Source: Gorsachius magnificus
Lineage: Eukaryota > Chordata > Aves > Pelecaniformes > Ardeidae
Length of the DNA stretch: 64,000 bases
Assembly (NCBI GenBank): GCA_034008185.1
Contig: CM067104.1
Coordinates: 2,137,799 to 2,201,798, forward strand
Direction: 5' to 3'
Shown here piece after piece: positions 23,801 to 34,894 of this stretch. The notes under the pieces were generated by a model that ran no database searches, was not told the origin of the DNA, and saw only the letters and a list, made by a program, of their open reading frames with translations. The position numbers and the translations under genes were made by a program. The stretch's first letter is position 1. Every line of letters begins with the position of its first letter.

Positions 23801-25090
23801 ATGCTGGCATCAGGCTGGGTCACAAAGGGCCACATGTGGGGCAGAAATGGTTTCTTCAACCACCCCTTGTTTACTTCATGTAGATGTTTTCCTTTTTTTT
23901 CCCTTGCCTCCTCCACTTGGGGTTTGAGGGCTGGTCCTAAGCGACCAAATGAGATCTGAGAAAGCGCCTTTGTTAATTCCTCAGAATCAGCAGCTGCAGG
24001 CAGCTATTGCTGAGGCCGAGGAGCGGGGTGAGATGGCCCTCAAGGATGCCAGGTTAAAACTGGAAGAGCTGGAAAGTGCTCTGCAGAAAGATAAGGAGGA
24101 GCTGGCTCGCTTGCTGAAGGAGTACCAGGAGCTGCTGAACATCAAGATTGCCCTGGATGTTGAGATTGCCATGTACAGGAAGCTGCTGGAGGGAGAGGAG
24201 AACAGGTAAACACTTGACCTCTGATTTGGGAGGGCTGTTGAGATCCGAGCTGGTCACCTTGAGTTTTGACATTAACAGTTGAATCTCAAACCAGCTCCTT
24301 CGGTTGGAATAGGTAGGTATGGCTGTTGGCACTGTTGGGTGACATTTTTGGGGGTCAGGACTGGTAACTGGCAGGTTCTGTTCACTACAGGTGCTATAAC
24401 CACCACTTCATTTGTCTTATGGGCAAATTTTTTAATGAACCTGAAGTCTGGAAGAACCTCATCATAAAGAGGAATTGTCAACGCCTTCTCTCCTTAAATA
24501 CTTTTGCGTATTCGGCAGCACTGACCAGCTGCCGATAAGGCTGAAACAGCAAAACAGTTTGATAATGAAACTGCAGTTCTCAGTTATTAAGATGTGTCTT
24601 TTGTTGGGTAATTAAAATTTACCAATTTCCCTCACAGGCTGTGCAACGACGGCATGTCCAACGTCAACGTCTGTAAGTATTGGCATTTGTTTCCTTGTGC
24701 CTTCTTGCAGATGCAGGTTGTGAGTGGATAACGCGTGTGTAACCCATGCTTCTCTTCCAGCTGTAGTAGGCAGGACCACCATCAGTGGAGGCAGAGGAGG
24801 CATGGGCGGAGGCTTCGGAGGCGGCAGCGGCATGGGCGGAGGCTTTGGAGGAGGCAGCGGCATGGGCGGAGGAATGGGAGGAGGCGTGTGTGGAGTAGGA
24901 GGCGGCTTTGGAGGTGGCAGCATGGGCGGCAGCTGCGGAATGGGAGGAGGAATGTACAGCGGTGTTCTCTTCTGGAAGCGGAAGGATCTGCGGCTCTGGA
25001 GGTGGCAACTTTGGCTCTGGTGGGGGATCGTCCTCCGTACGGAGATGTGTCACAACCACCTCCGTCAAATCATCAGGAGTGAGATTCTGA
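20815..25090 (+). CDS. Type II keratin, KRT1/KRT2-clade paralog A; frame interrupted in head and tail
   Basis: Intermediate-filament keratin. Nine GT-AG exons: 20815-21378, 22035-22249, 22454-22514, 22750-22845, 23013-23177, 23647-23772, 23985-24205, 24638-24672, 24761-25090. Start [20 protein letters not shown]; the rod has [11 protein letters not shown] and KWELLQQQG, typical of the KRT1/2 clade, and ends [20 protein letters not shown]. Tail is Gly/Met-rich and, once the frame is restored, ends [14 protein letters not shown]. As read, the frame is broken three times compared with B and C: a net -2 near 20971-20985, which gives a TAA at 21001; a -1 near 21021-21032 that restores frame; and a -2 near 24961-24966 in the tail. 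Read literally it makes a 62-residue stub. Splice sites, promoter and rod are otherwise intact, so a recent pseudogene or sequence errors in G-rich DNA are both possible. The clade is assigned from motifs and position, not a tree. Confidence 0.85.
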
Positions 25091-25899
25091 GCCCCAAAGT
25101 CAGGCTGAAAAAGGAAACCCCCCCTTCCCGCTTCTCCCGGCAGCAGCCCAGCCTCCTTAATTCCAGCTCCGGTGTCCTGCAATGAAATGAACTGCGTCCC
25201 TCACGGCCCACCACGTAGCGGCTCGCCTACCTGGCTCTGTCCCATCAAGGGAGTCTTGTGGCAAGGCCATGTCCTGTCAGCAGCCCTGCTGAGCTGCTCG
25301 TTAGCCCCCAGCCCAGTGATGAAATAACCGCCTGAGCAAAGAAAAGTCCCCACTGTGGAGACCCGGCACCGGGGAGCGGATTTACCGGAGGGAAGCGCTC
25401 TGCCTTTCTTGCTGGGTTGTACATTTCTGGCTGCCTCCTGGCAAACGTGTATAAAACTCCCCTTTCTTCTTCTGTCCTCATGTCCCTTCCTCGATGGCTG
25501 TATTCCTGGGGTGCTTCTGCATGCAGTACACCCTGCTGCTTCCATCCACTAGCTTTTGGGGTCAGGGAGGTGTGGGGCAAGTGGGACTCGTCCCTTGGCA
25601 GAGCCGGGAGGGAGCATCTTCTCAGCCGCTGGCCAGAGGGAATAATTGCCCCCGGGTGGAGCACCTGGGCAGCTTTGCTGGAGCTCTCTTTGGAGCCGTG
25701 GCTTCCAGTTCCACTTGCCCTTGCTCTTTGTGACACCTGGTAACACCTCAGGCACACGTGGACTTTTTCTAAGGAGAACCAAGCTTGCTCTTCAGTGCCA
25801 GGCCCCCTGGCATGTGGCATGGAACAAGGTGTACTGTCCCCACCGCCCTTCCTCTTCTCTTTGTGGTATGTCCTACTTCCTTGGGATGTTGCCATTCTC

Positions 25900-25905
25900 A
25901 ATAAA
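25900..25905 (+). terminator. Polyadenylation signal of paralog A
   Basis: AATAAA followed within 25 bases by a GT-rich stretch (CAATGTCTTTGTGTCAC). The same arrangement occurs after B at 34889 and, diverged, after C at 44069. It gives a 3' UTR of about 0.8 kb. Confidence 0.8.
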
Positions 25906-27000
25906 TTGCAGAGAACATTCACAATGTCTTTGTGTCACTGCTTTGGGAGCCCCTTCTAGGCAAGGTGGTTTTGGTGTTTGGGGAAGCAACTTGGTGGGAG
26001 GGTGTGTGTTATTCTTTTGTTGAATGTGGTGTGAGTGTGCTGTGAGGGAACTGAACAGGCATGCAGATGGAGCTAGGACATATCCAAGGGTGGGTGATGC
26101 CTCTTGACGCTTCCCAGTCACTGCAGTGCCTGAAAGCACAAGCCCGTGCCTGGAATTGTGGGGTTCTGGATGCTGAAGTCACACAATGTGCAGTAAATGT
26201 GAGCAGGGAGGGGCACTGGGAACCCAGACTGGAGGAATTAATGAGGCTGTTAAATTTTTGGGCAGGTCCTGATGTAGTCCCATGCTTGGAATGGTGTATT
26301 GTCAGTTCAACAGTAGATGTCCTCCCTTGTTGTGTACCAAAACCTCCAGCACAGAGGGGTCCAGCGCCTTTTGTATTAATGAGGAGGCTACAGGCTACGC
26401 CGTGCTAACATTTAGGGCTCAGCCTTTATGGAAACGGAGGCCTTCAGATCCCTGTTGCTCATGTCACCAGAGTGGTCTGCTAATGTGCAAACTGCAGCTG
26501 CTCTAGGAAAGAGGGTTTCTTAACCTCCTCTTGGATTTCAGACCTTCAGAGCAGGAGGAAGCTGTGTATGGGGTAGGCCGAAATCACAAACAGAAAGTTG
26601 TGGGATTTGTGCAGGAATGCTGCCCGTGAGTAGTGGTGAAACCAGTAGAGACCCAAGCGCGTTGACTGATGATGGAAATCGGCAGCGGCAGGGAGGGAGC
26701 AGGCGCCAGATCAGGCTGCTGTTGTCAGTTCATCTGAGTTTCCTGCCTTGGAGTGGACTTTGCTATGTGGTAGGGGAATGTGGCAATGGAGGAGTCTTGT
26801 GGGCAGCATTGGGAGGGCAGGTTTAAATCTGCCTGTAAACCTGGATATGGACGTTGGCCAAGCACCTACCCTCCGGTGTGCGAGTAGGCTCTGGCCAGGT
26901 GGGCTGCACAGCTCGGCACCCTACGAGCACCAGGAGCGCTTGAGAACCACTAACACGTCCTCCCCTTCACTGACCAGCAGTGGGAACTCAAAGGACTGGG

Positions 27001-27056
27001 CAGGCACGATTCATCCCAAAGCCGTGGGCAGGCACGATTCATCCCAAAGCCGTGGG
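27001..27056. repeat. 28-base tandem duplication
   Basis: CAGGCACGATTCATCCCAAA plus GCCGTGGG occurs twice in direct succession. The same doublet is present in the duplicated copy at about 35989-36044. Confidence 0.85.
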
Positions 27057-28290
27057 CTCAGGTACCCATTGGCTCCCTCAAAAAGTCAGACAAGGCCCCC
27101 CTTTATACTGGGAGCAAGTGGGAGAGATTTGGCGTAGCTTGAGGAGGGGGTATGGGAGAAGAATGTTGGCCCGTTTGATCTGTGCTGCAGTTCCTCCACC
27201 ACAAGAAGAGATCAAAGAGACAGAAAGTGCTTTCAGCAGTGGTTCAGGAGTCCCACAACAACCTGTTCCGCGCTGCCAGTGTCCCCGTAGCAGGTCAGGA
27301 AGCTGCAGGCCTCGGAAGAGGTCCAGGCAAGGCAGTGGGGCATGGTTACAGGCCTCTTGGGAAGAGGACCTTCTACAGGCTTTGAAGCCAGCAGAGGTGT
27401 GCTAGAGCTGGGGAACGTGGCTGGGCTGGGCCCAAACAGAAGACAATGAGAAGGCAATGCCTCTGAGAAGCTGTGGCTGTGCCAAGGCACTTTGGAGTTT
27501 GGCTTGGGGCAAGAACCACCTGGTTTTGCTCTTAGTTTTAAGAGGATGCTGCTTCTCAGCTTTAAAATCTGAAACCCGGCATTGTAGGCATTGTTGTGAG
27601 GAGTCGTTGCGACATCCTCCTCTCTGCTCCCTCTTGGGTTTTGTGACGGAATCTCTTTGCCATGTGAGATCCGAGGCTGCAGCCTGGCTTGGTCTCCATC
27701 TGTGTTTTATGCAGAGTTTACATTTTCCCTACTGTTGGTGATTTTGCTGCATGCAACTCCTTGTGTAAGAGATCTGAGGGAACAGCTAGAGCCTAGGCTT
27801 GGTATTAATTCTTACCTGGAGGAGGCTGAAGTGACTCCAGGTTTGGTATAATCTTCACATCTTGTCTGAAGACATTGGAGTGTCTCAATCTGGGCGTCTT
27901 ATCTGTATGTGCTGAGTGTGGTCAGCATCCAGGCATTTGGCTGACTTAACAGATCTTCCCCCTCATCGAGGAGTCGCCATGTGGGATGTTACAACCAAGT
28001 CACGCTGCCTACTGAGAGCGGCAGCTACCCTGCGTTTGGCAATCTGGAGGGAGGCCATGAGAAGAGATGACCTGTTTGTTCTAAGTACCAACCGAGCCGC
28101 CCTTCGCCTCCCTGGGACTGCTCACAGTGAGTGAGTGTGCTGGACTGCAGAGTGAGTCGGAGCACTTAACCCTCCACTTTGGAGATAACCACCGAGAAAT
28201 AAGACCCTCTTCATTCCAGCTGCTCTTGAAAGGGAAGGTGCGCCCCCCCCCAAGTTGCAGCCTGTTGCATAGGGCAGGCTGCACATGTCT

Positions 28291-28541
28291 GGATAACCCT
28301 TGGCCAACTCTGACTTGGGTCTCTCAAGGGTAGGATAACCCTTGGCCAGCCATGACTTGAGTCTCTCAAGAGTAGGATAACCCTTGGCCAGACATGATTT
28401 GAGTCCCTCAAGGGTAGGATAACCCTTGGCCAGCCATGACTTGAGTCCCTCAAGGGTAGGATAGCCCTTGGCCAGCCATGACTTGGGTCTCTCAAGGGTA
28501 GGATAGCCCTTGGCCAACTGTGACTTGAGTCCCTAAGGGTA
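28291..28541. repeat. Tandem array of six 42-base units, copy 1
   Basis: Units begin GGATAACCCTTGGCC or GGATAGCCCTTGGCC at 28291, 28333, 28375, 28417, 28459 and 28501; the last is one base short. There are no unique spacers, so this is a minisatellite. Confidence 0.95.
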
Positions 28542-29741
28542 ACGTTCTCCACTCTCCTGTGCCCCGTTCTATAACGTGACTGTGGTGTCAGCAGCCTCCA
28601 CCTCGGTGCCATTCAAAGGCATTTATGTATCTGATTCCCCCGGTGGCTTTTGCAAGTGACTCTCTGGGCTGGTTTTTCCAAGGGTTTGAAGTGTCTGTGG
28701 CTGAAGGCTGATACCCAGTGATGCTTTCAAACAACGTTTGGTTGCATGAGTCTTATAGGAGATTCTGAAAATTCCATATGGATTTGTAGGTTCATGCTTA
28801 GATCTTTCAAATAACCTTAAATTTATGTTCATTAAAATTTTAAATCCTTTGCAGGGCTGTAATATTTATTTTCTCTGCCACTTTTTGATCATTTATGCTG
28901 GCTATCATCTACAGAAAATGTGAAATGTCATTTTATATTCCAAATCTGAACTTAAATACATGCTTGTTGATAACACCCAGACAGATAATACCTTCAGAGT
29001 GCCTTGTAAATAGGATTTACAGACCCCAGTTTCCTTTTAACCTGCACCTGTAACCTCGCTTCTTCAGAACCCTGCACCTTAACATCATTGCATATTTCCT
29101 ATCATAATCTGGAACCTTACGATTAATTACTTAAAATTTTATTTACAGGCAATCAAAAACTGGGCTCCTTTATTTCAGAGGCATCCTACAGAATACATTA
29201 CTAAACCATGTTCCTTTTCCAACAGAACGTTTGAGGTAAGAGGGAATACCGTGCCTTGGAAGTCACGACAGCTCCAGTTCTCAACATGTTTTTCCGCTTC
29301 AGTTGGCTCGTCTTTGGAAAGGATCAAGTAAACAAGAGGTCAGCAACATTCGCCTGAGCAGTAGGAACCCCTCTCCACCTGGAATTGTTCATCTGGCATT
29401 CCGCTTCTGCAGCACTTGTCTGTCTGTCCCCAGCCATCGTCCATGAAGCAGCTACCCAAAGTGTCCCTTTGCTCCTCCACATCGTTCCCCATCGCCCTCA
29501 GAAGAGCACAGGGAAGGATCGTGGTGATTCCAGTTGTCTTGTTTGCTCTGCTCCAGCATCGTCCAAGGTCCCAGTGAGCTGTCACGGATTTGGGAAGATA
29601 CAGTTGGAGAGAATTTAATCCACAGGGTGAAGACACTCCCATTCCAAGTGACGCCACATTGCACTCCAAGCAGATGCAATTCTTTTCTAGCAGAAGAATA
29701 TGCTGAGTCTCTTCAAACTTTGGTGTCATGAGGTTCTCGTT

Positions 29742-29825
29742 CAAGATTGGGAAACTTCTAAAATGCCAAAGGCAATTTTACACATAAAAAGCGGATTTAG
29801 GGTGTGTTAAGGCATTGTGAAAGCT
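29742..29825. promoter_or_regulatory. Upstream conserved block, copy B
   Basis: Counterpart of 20218-20310 and 38984-39071, about 580 bases upstream of the paralog B ATG. Shares GGGAAACT, GCCAAAGGCAATTTT and ATTGTGAAAGC. Confidence 0.45.
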
Positions 29826-30054
29826 ATATTATAGCTGGGATTTCATCAAAACTTCGCTTGCAGTGGAGCTTTGATTGGAAAGATCTCTATCTGGAATTAT
29901 TGGGAACCATTAACGAAGGCTGGAAATCCAATGAGGGGCTGCACAGAAGTGATTTATTTGAAAAGTTGATTTCCGAGATGTCGTAAAGATACAAGAGTCC
30001 ACTTAGTCATGGATCCCCATGTCAATGTTCTTGTTCTTTTATTCCCTTCTATAT

Positions 30055-30198
30055 TGCAGGGTGTGTTTATAGGCAGGCCCAAATATGGTAAAGCTCAACT
30101 GAGAATCTGTCAACAACACCATGCTGATGAAAATAATAAATTGGTTTCCACCTTCACGCCCAAGCCGTCCCAGCCCACCTCCAGAAGCGAATAAAAGG
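30055..30198 (+). promoter_or_regulatory. Proximal promoter of paralog B with TATA box
   Basis: AATAAAAGGG at 30190-30199 lies 134 bases before the ATG. The upstream GCTGATGAAAATAATAA and CCCAGCCCACCTCCAGAA match the A and C promoters. Confidence 0.75.
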
Positions 30199-30323
30199 GA
30201 GTGCCCGGAGCTGTGGAGCCAGAGAAGACTGTGCGGACTTCTCTCTGCATTCATCCCTCAGCAGCACAGCTCCGTTGGCCTTTCTGCTTTTCTTGAATTT
30301 GACTCTGCTTGGAAGGAACAGCC

Positions 30324-33300
30324 ATGTCTCGGCAGTCTGTCTGCAGAAGCTTTGGAGGCGGGAGTAGAAAGGGCTACAGCTCTTGCTCTGCCATCGGTGG
30401 TGGCTTTGGAGGAGGTGGCGGCAGAAGCAGGATCAGTTACAGTTCCTACTCCTCATCCAGGGGAGGTGGAGGAGGTGGACATTGTGGAGGGTATAGCAGC
30501 AGAAGCCTCCATAACATGGGTGGCAGCAGAAGAATTACCATGGGAGGATCGGGGGGGGGTTTGGTGGAAGCTACGGAGGAGGAATGGGGGGCTTTGGTGG
30601 AGGAATGGTTGTGGGGAATGGGGGGGGAGGGTGGCTTTGGTGGAGGAATGGGCGGCTTTGGTGGAGGAATGGGCGGTGGAGGAATGGGTGGTGGAGGAAT
30701 GGGCGGTGGAGGAATGGGTGGCTTTGGTGGCCCTGGCTTCCCTGGAGGCATCCAACCAGTGCAAATTGACCAGAGCCTCCTGCAGCCGCTCCATGTTGAG
30801 ATTGACCCCCAAATCCAGCAAGTGAAAAACCAGGAGAAGGAACAGATTAAGACTCTTAACAATCAGTTTGCCTCCTTCATTGATAAGGTGAGAACTTAGG
30901 ACTGTGGTTGGTTGGACGTGGGTGTTTTCAATGACTTTCCTGTGGTGTGGAAAGGGATTGTTCTGTTACCAACAGATACTTGTTAAAGTCTGCAAGGCTG
31001 ATGCTGTAGTAATTATTAAGAAATTGTTAAGGCCTTATTAAGCAATACTGAACAATAGGCAAGGTTTTCATGTGAATGGAAGAATAAAGAGAACATCTGC
31101 AGGACTTTCTGGAGATGCTCATGCCTAGTCATCTCTGCAGCCTCATTTCTGCTGATTCAGGGTAAAGTCATGATCGCATATTTAGTTGTTCTAGGAGTTC
31201 TCACTATGGGCTTTAATGTTTGATGGGACTTTCTTTGCAAGGAACTGATTCTATAAACTTAAGAGCATTAAATACCTTCCCAACACTCTTGGACAATTTT
31301 CAATTCAAATAGAAACCAAGGAAATACTGAGCCCCTTCTAAAAGAACTTATGTGCAGCTAGATGAAAAACATAATGGTTTTCTGGACTTCATTACTGACA
31401 AGATTGTAGCAATGTCCAAAACTGGTGCTATGGAAAATGGGGATGATGTTTTCAATTGGCAACAACTCTTTTTCTCCAAGTGTGAACTTCAGAATGACTC
31501 AGAATTGAATAACGCTTGTCAGGCACTTCAGGAGCTGTTTCAATGAGCAGTAGTTGGGGGTTTGGGAAACGATTGCCTTGGCCTCCCAAGTAAGCAGCAG
31601 GCTTGAGCAGTGTGATGTCTCCTGGGGTGTCTCACACACCCCTTTGTGGGCTTTCAGGTCCGCTTCCTGGAGCAACAGAACAAGGTCCTCTCCACCAAGT
31701 GGGAGCTCCTGCAACAGCAAGGGCCTTCGGGGCCAAGGAAGAACCTCGATGTCATCTTTGAAAATTACATCCAGAACCTGAGGAGGAGGCTAGAGTCTCT
31801 CCTGGGACAGAGAGGGCAGCTGGAGTCAGAGCTGCAGACCATGCGGCAATACGTGGAGGAGTACAAAACCAAGTAAGTGCCACGACTGAGGCAGAAGCGA
31901 GCACCAGGACAGGGGAGCAAAGCCAGGTTGGAGATTTCCACACTGCCTTCCCTCTGCAGAAATGGGGCCAAGGTTGCCATGGAGGGCAGGGGGGTTCCCC
32001 TGGTTGACTGGTAAGCAGTCCAAGAGACTCATCTTGTCTTCTCCCCTTCAACAGGTATGAAGACGAAATCAACAGGCGGACCGCTGCTGAGAACGAGTTT
32101 GTGGTGCTCAAGAAGGTGAGTGGCAGAGGCAGGAGGAGCGAAGGGGTGTGGGGGCACAGGCTGCAAAGACTCTGGAAGGGGGCAGCACCAGCATGGGCAG
32201 CTTCCAACAGGAGGCTTTGGCTGTTGTCTACCTATGTGATCTTTGCTGTAGGACGTGGACTGTGCCTACATGACTAAAGTAGAGCTGGAAGCCAAGGTGG
32301 GAGCTCTGACTGATGAAATCAACTTCCTGAGGTGCATCTTTGAGGAGGTAAGAGCTGCTCTCCCTTCCCTGGGCTGCTTGGAGACGCAATGAGGAACGTG
32401 GTGGCCAAAGACATTGGGTTTGGACTGGGTGCCCATGCGCATTTAAGCTTGAGAGTCACTTGGGCTGCCTGTCTTGGTTGTAGGAGCTGGCTCAGATGCA
32501 GACAATCAGCCGGGACCTGTCTGTGGTGGTGTCCATGGACAACAACCGTCACCTGGATCTGGACAGCATCATCGAGGAGGTCAGGCGTCAGTACGAGCAG
32601 ATTGCTCAGAGCAGCAGAGCTGAAGCTGAGGCTTGGTACCAGAGCCGGGTGAGTTGGGAGGCACTCAGGGCACCTGGGACGGTCTCTGCTGCTGGCTGCC
32701 TCCCTTGCCACAGAGCAAGGGAATGGCCAGAGTTCTTGCTGGGTTGTGTCACTGATGGGTTGCTCTGTCTCCATGCTGTCAGTACGAAGAGCTGCAGAAC
32801 ACTGCTGGAAGACACGGCGACAGCCTCCGCAACACCAAGATAGAGATCCAGGAGTTGACCAGGAACATCCAGAGGCTGCGGGCTGAGATTGAGAACGTGA
32901 AGAAGCAGGTAGGGGTTCTTCAGCATCTTGTTGCGTGATGGCTTGAGGCTGGGTCACGGCCAAGCTGGGTGCTGTGCTCAGGGTAGTGTGAGAGTCATGT
33001 AGTCATTGAAATGGAGGCCCTTTGGAGGAGGTTGATGGCTCCTGCCTATATTCCATCCACTCTGTGTCTTGGAGGACTGCTCCAGTGGCGGGTGTGCAGA
33101 AGGGAACTGAGAAACGGCTTTTTATTTTTTCAGAACCAGCAGCTGCAGGCAGCTATTGCCGAGGCCGAGGAGCGGGGTGAGATGGCCCTCAAGGATGCCA
33201 GGCGGAAACTGGAAGAGCTGGAATGTGCCCTGAGCAAAGACAAGGAGGAGCTGGCTCGCTTGCTGAAGGAGTACCAGGAGCTGCTGAACATCAAGATTGC

Positions 33301-34079
33301 CCTGGATGTTGAGATTGCCATGTACAGGAAGCTGCTGGAGGGAGAGGAGAACAGGTACCTCACTTTCTTTGTTCCTATTTGACCAAATTCTTGGGAGTTT
33401 ATACTGTGGCTGTGTTAAAGCTTCACATAAATTCTGAAGGTAAATATCACTCATGCTGTAATTCTCAGCCTTCCATATGTTTTCAGTATTGCTTGAGACT
33501 GTTAGGTTCAAGGTTGCTCATTTGTTTTAACGAATAATTGGGAAATTCAGAAAGAATAGAGAATACATTCCTGGTAAAAAGGGGGAAATTCCCAGCCGCA
33601 GACACACGTACTTCCAGTACGATTAACGGGTCCTGTTTTCCCTCACAGGCTGTGCAACGACGGCATGTCCAACGTCAACGTCTGTAAGTATTGGCATTTG
33701 TTTCCTTGTGTGTTCTTGGAGATGCAGGTTGTGAGTGGATAACGCGTGTGTAACCCATGCTTCTCTTCCAGCTGTGGTAGGCAGGACCACCATCAGTGGA
33801 GGCATGGGCGGAGGCTTCGGAGGCAGCAGCGGCATGGGAGGCTTCGGAGGCGGCAGCGGCATGGGAGGAGGCGTGTGTGGAGTAGGAGGCGGCTTTGGAG
33901 GTGGCAGCATGGGCGGCAGCTGCGGAATGGGAGGAGGAATGTACAGCGGTGGCTTCTCTTCTGGAAGCGGAAGGATCTGCGGCTCTGGAGGTGGCAACTT
34001 TGGCTCTGGTGGGGGATCGTCCTCCGTACGGAGATGTGTCACAACCACCTCCGTCAAATCATCAGGAGTGAGATTCTGA
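30324..34079 (+). CDS. Type II keratin, KRT1/KRT2-clade paralog B, open reading frame
   Basis: Intermediate-filament keratin, the only one of the three paralogs open from start to stop (596 residues). Nine GT-AG exons: 30324-30887, 31658-31872, 32055-32115, 32252-32347, 32484-32648, 32783-32908, 33134-33354, 33649-33683, 33772-34079. Head starts [20 protein letters not shown]. Helix initiation [11 protein letters not shown] ends exon 1 at residue 188; the rod ends near 482 with [17 protein letters not shown]. The tail (about 114 residues) is Gly/Met/Cys-rich and ends [16 protein letters not shown]. Odd: about 23 codons of the head, roughly 30561-30630, read [16 protein letters not shown] and on, instead of glycine loops. 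The stretch lies between two G runs (9 G at 30551-30559, 8 G at 30620-30627), consistent with paired frameshifts. Exons 2-7 and their introns are nearly identical to C; exons 8-9 and the 3' flank are nearly identical to A. Confidence 0.9.
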
Positions 34080-34888
34080 GCCCCAAAGTCAGGCTGAAAA
34101 AGGAAAGAAGCATCCCCCACCTTCTCCCGGCAGCAGCCCAGCCTCCTTAATTCCAGCTCCGGTGTCCTGCAATGAAATGAACTGCGTCCCTCACGGCCCA
34201 CCACGTAGCGGCTCGCCTACCTGGCTCTGTCCCATCAAGGGAGTCTTGTGGCAAGGCCATGTCCTGTCAGCAGCCCTGCTGAGCTGCTCGTTAGCCCCCA
34301 GCCCAGTGATGAAATAACCGCCTGAGCAAAGAAAAGTCCCCACTGTGGAGACCCGGCACCGGGGAGCGGATTTACCGGAGGGAAGCGCTCTGCCTTTCTT
34401 GCTGGGTTGTACATTTCTGGCTGCCTCCTGGCAAACGTGTATAAAACTCCCTTTCTTCTTCTGTCCTCATGTCCCTTCCTCGATGGCTGTATTCCTGGGG
34501 TGCTTCTGCATGCAGTACACCCTGCTGCTTCCATCCACTAGCTTTTGGGGTCAGGGAGGTGTGGGGCAAGTGGGACTCGTCCCTTGGCAGAGCCGGGAGG
34601 GAGCATCTTCTCAGCCGCTGGCCAGAGGGAATAATTGCCCCCGGGTGGAGCACCTGGGCAGCTTTGCTGGAGCTCTCTTTGGAGCCGTGGCTTCCAGTTC
34701 CACTTGCCCTTGCTCTTTGTGACACCTGGTAACACCTCAGGCACACGTGGACTTTTTCTAAGGAGAACCAAGCTTGCTCTTCAGTGCCAGGCCCCCTGGC
34801 ATGTGGCATGGAACAAGGTGTACTGTCCCCACCGCCCTTCCTCTTCTCTTTGTGGTATGTCCTACTTCCTTGGGATGTTGCCATTCTC

Positions 34889-34894
34889 AATAAA
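34889..34894 (+). terminator. Polyadenylation signal of paralog B
   Basis: AATAAA with a downstream GT-rich stretch, identical in context to the paralog A signal. Confidence 0.8.

Larger units (their letters stand above)
24628..28745. repeat. Near-identical duplicated tract, copy 1 (paired with 33638-37735)
   Basis: From the intron 7/exon 8 junction of A to about 3 kb beyond its poly(A) signal, the sequence matches the corresponding part of B almost base for base, with an offset drifting only from about 9010 at its start to 8985. Exceptions include small indels in the Gly repeats and a divergent island near 27736-27880. This indicates recent duplication or gene conversion. Confidence 0.93.
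25925..29740. other. Intergenic spacer between paralogs A and B
   Basis: No gene recognised. The first 2.8 kb is duplicated in the next spacer, so its ORFs appear twice, but they have no recognisable homologs or exon structure. It contains a 28-base direct duplication at 27001-27056 and a 42-base tandem array. The part after 28750 is unique and AT-richer. Confidence 0.65.

Noticed and set aside
25245..25922. A 225-residue minus-strand ORF with a partly matching copy at 34372-34911
   Set aside because: Its presence twice only reflects the recent 4.1-kb duplication. It overlaps the keratin 3' UTR antisense, and a one-base difference already shortens it in the second copy.
28122..28517. 42-base direct repeats resembling a CRISPR array
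   Set aside because: Units are contiguous without unique spacers, in a vertebrate genome; this is a minisatellite.
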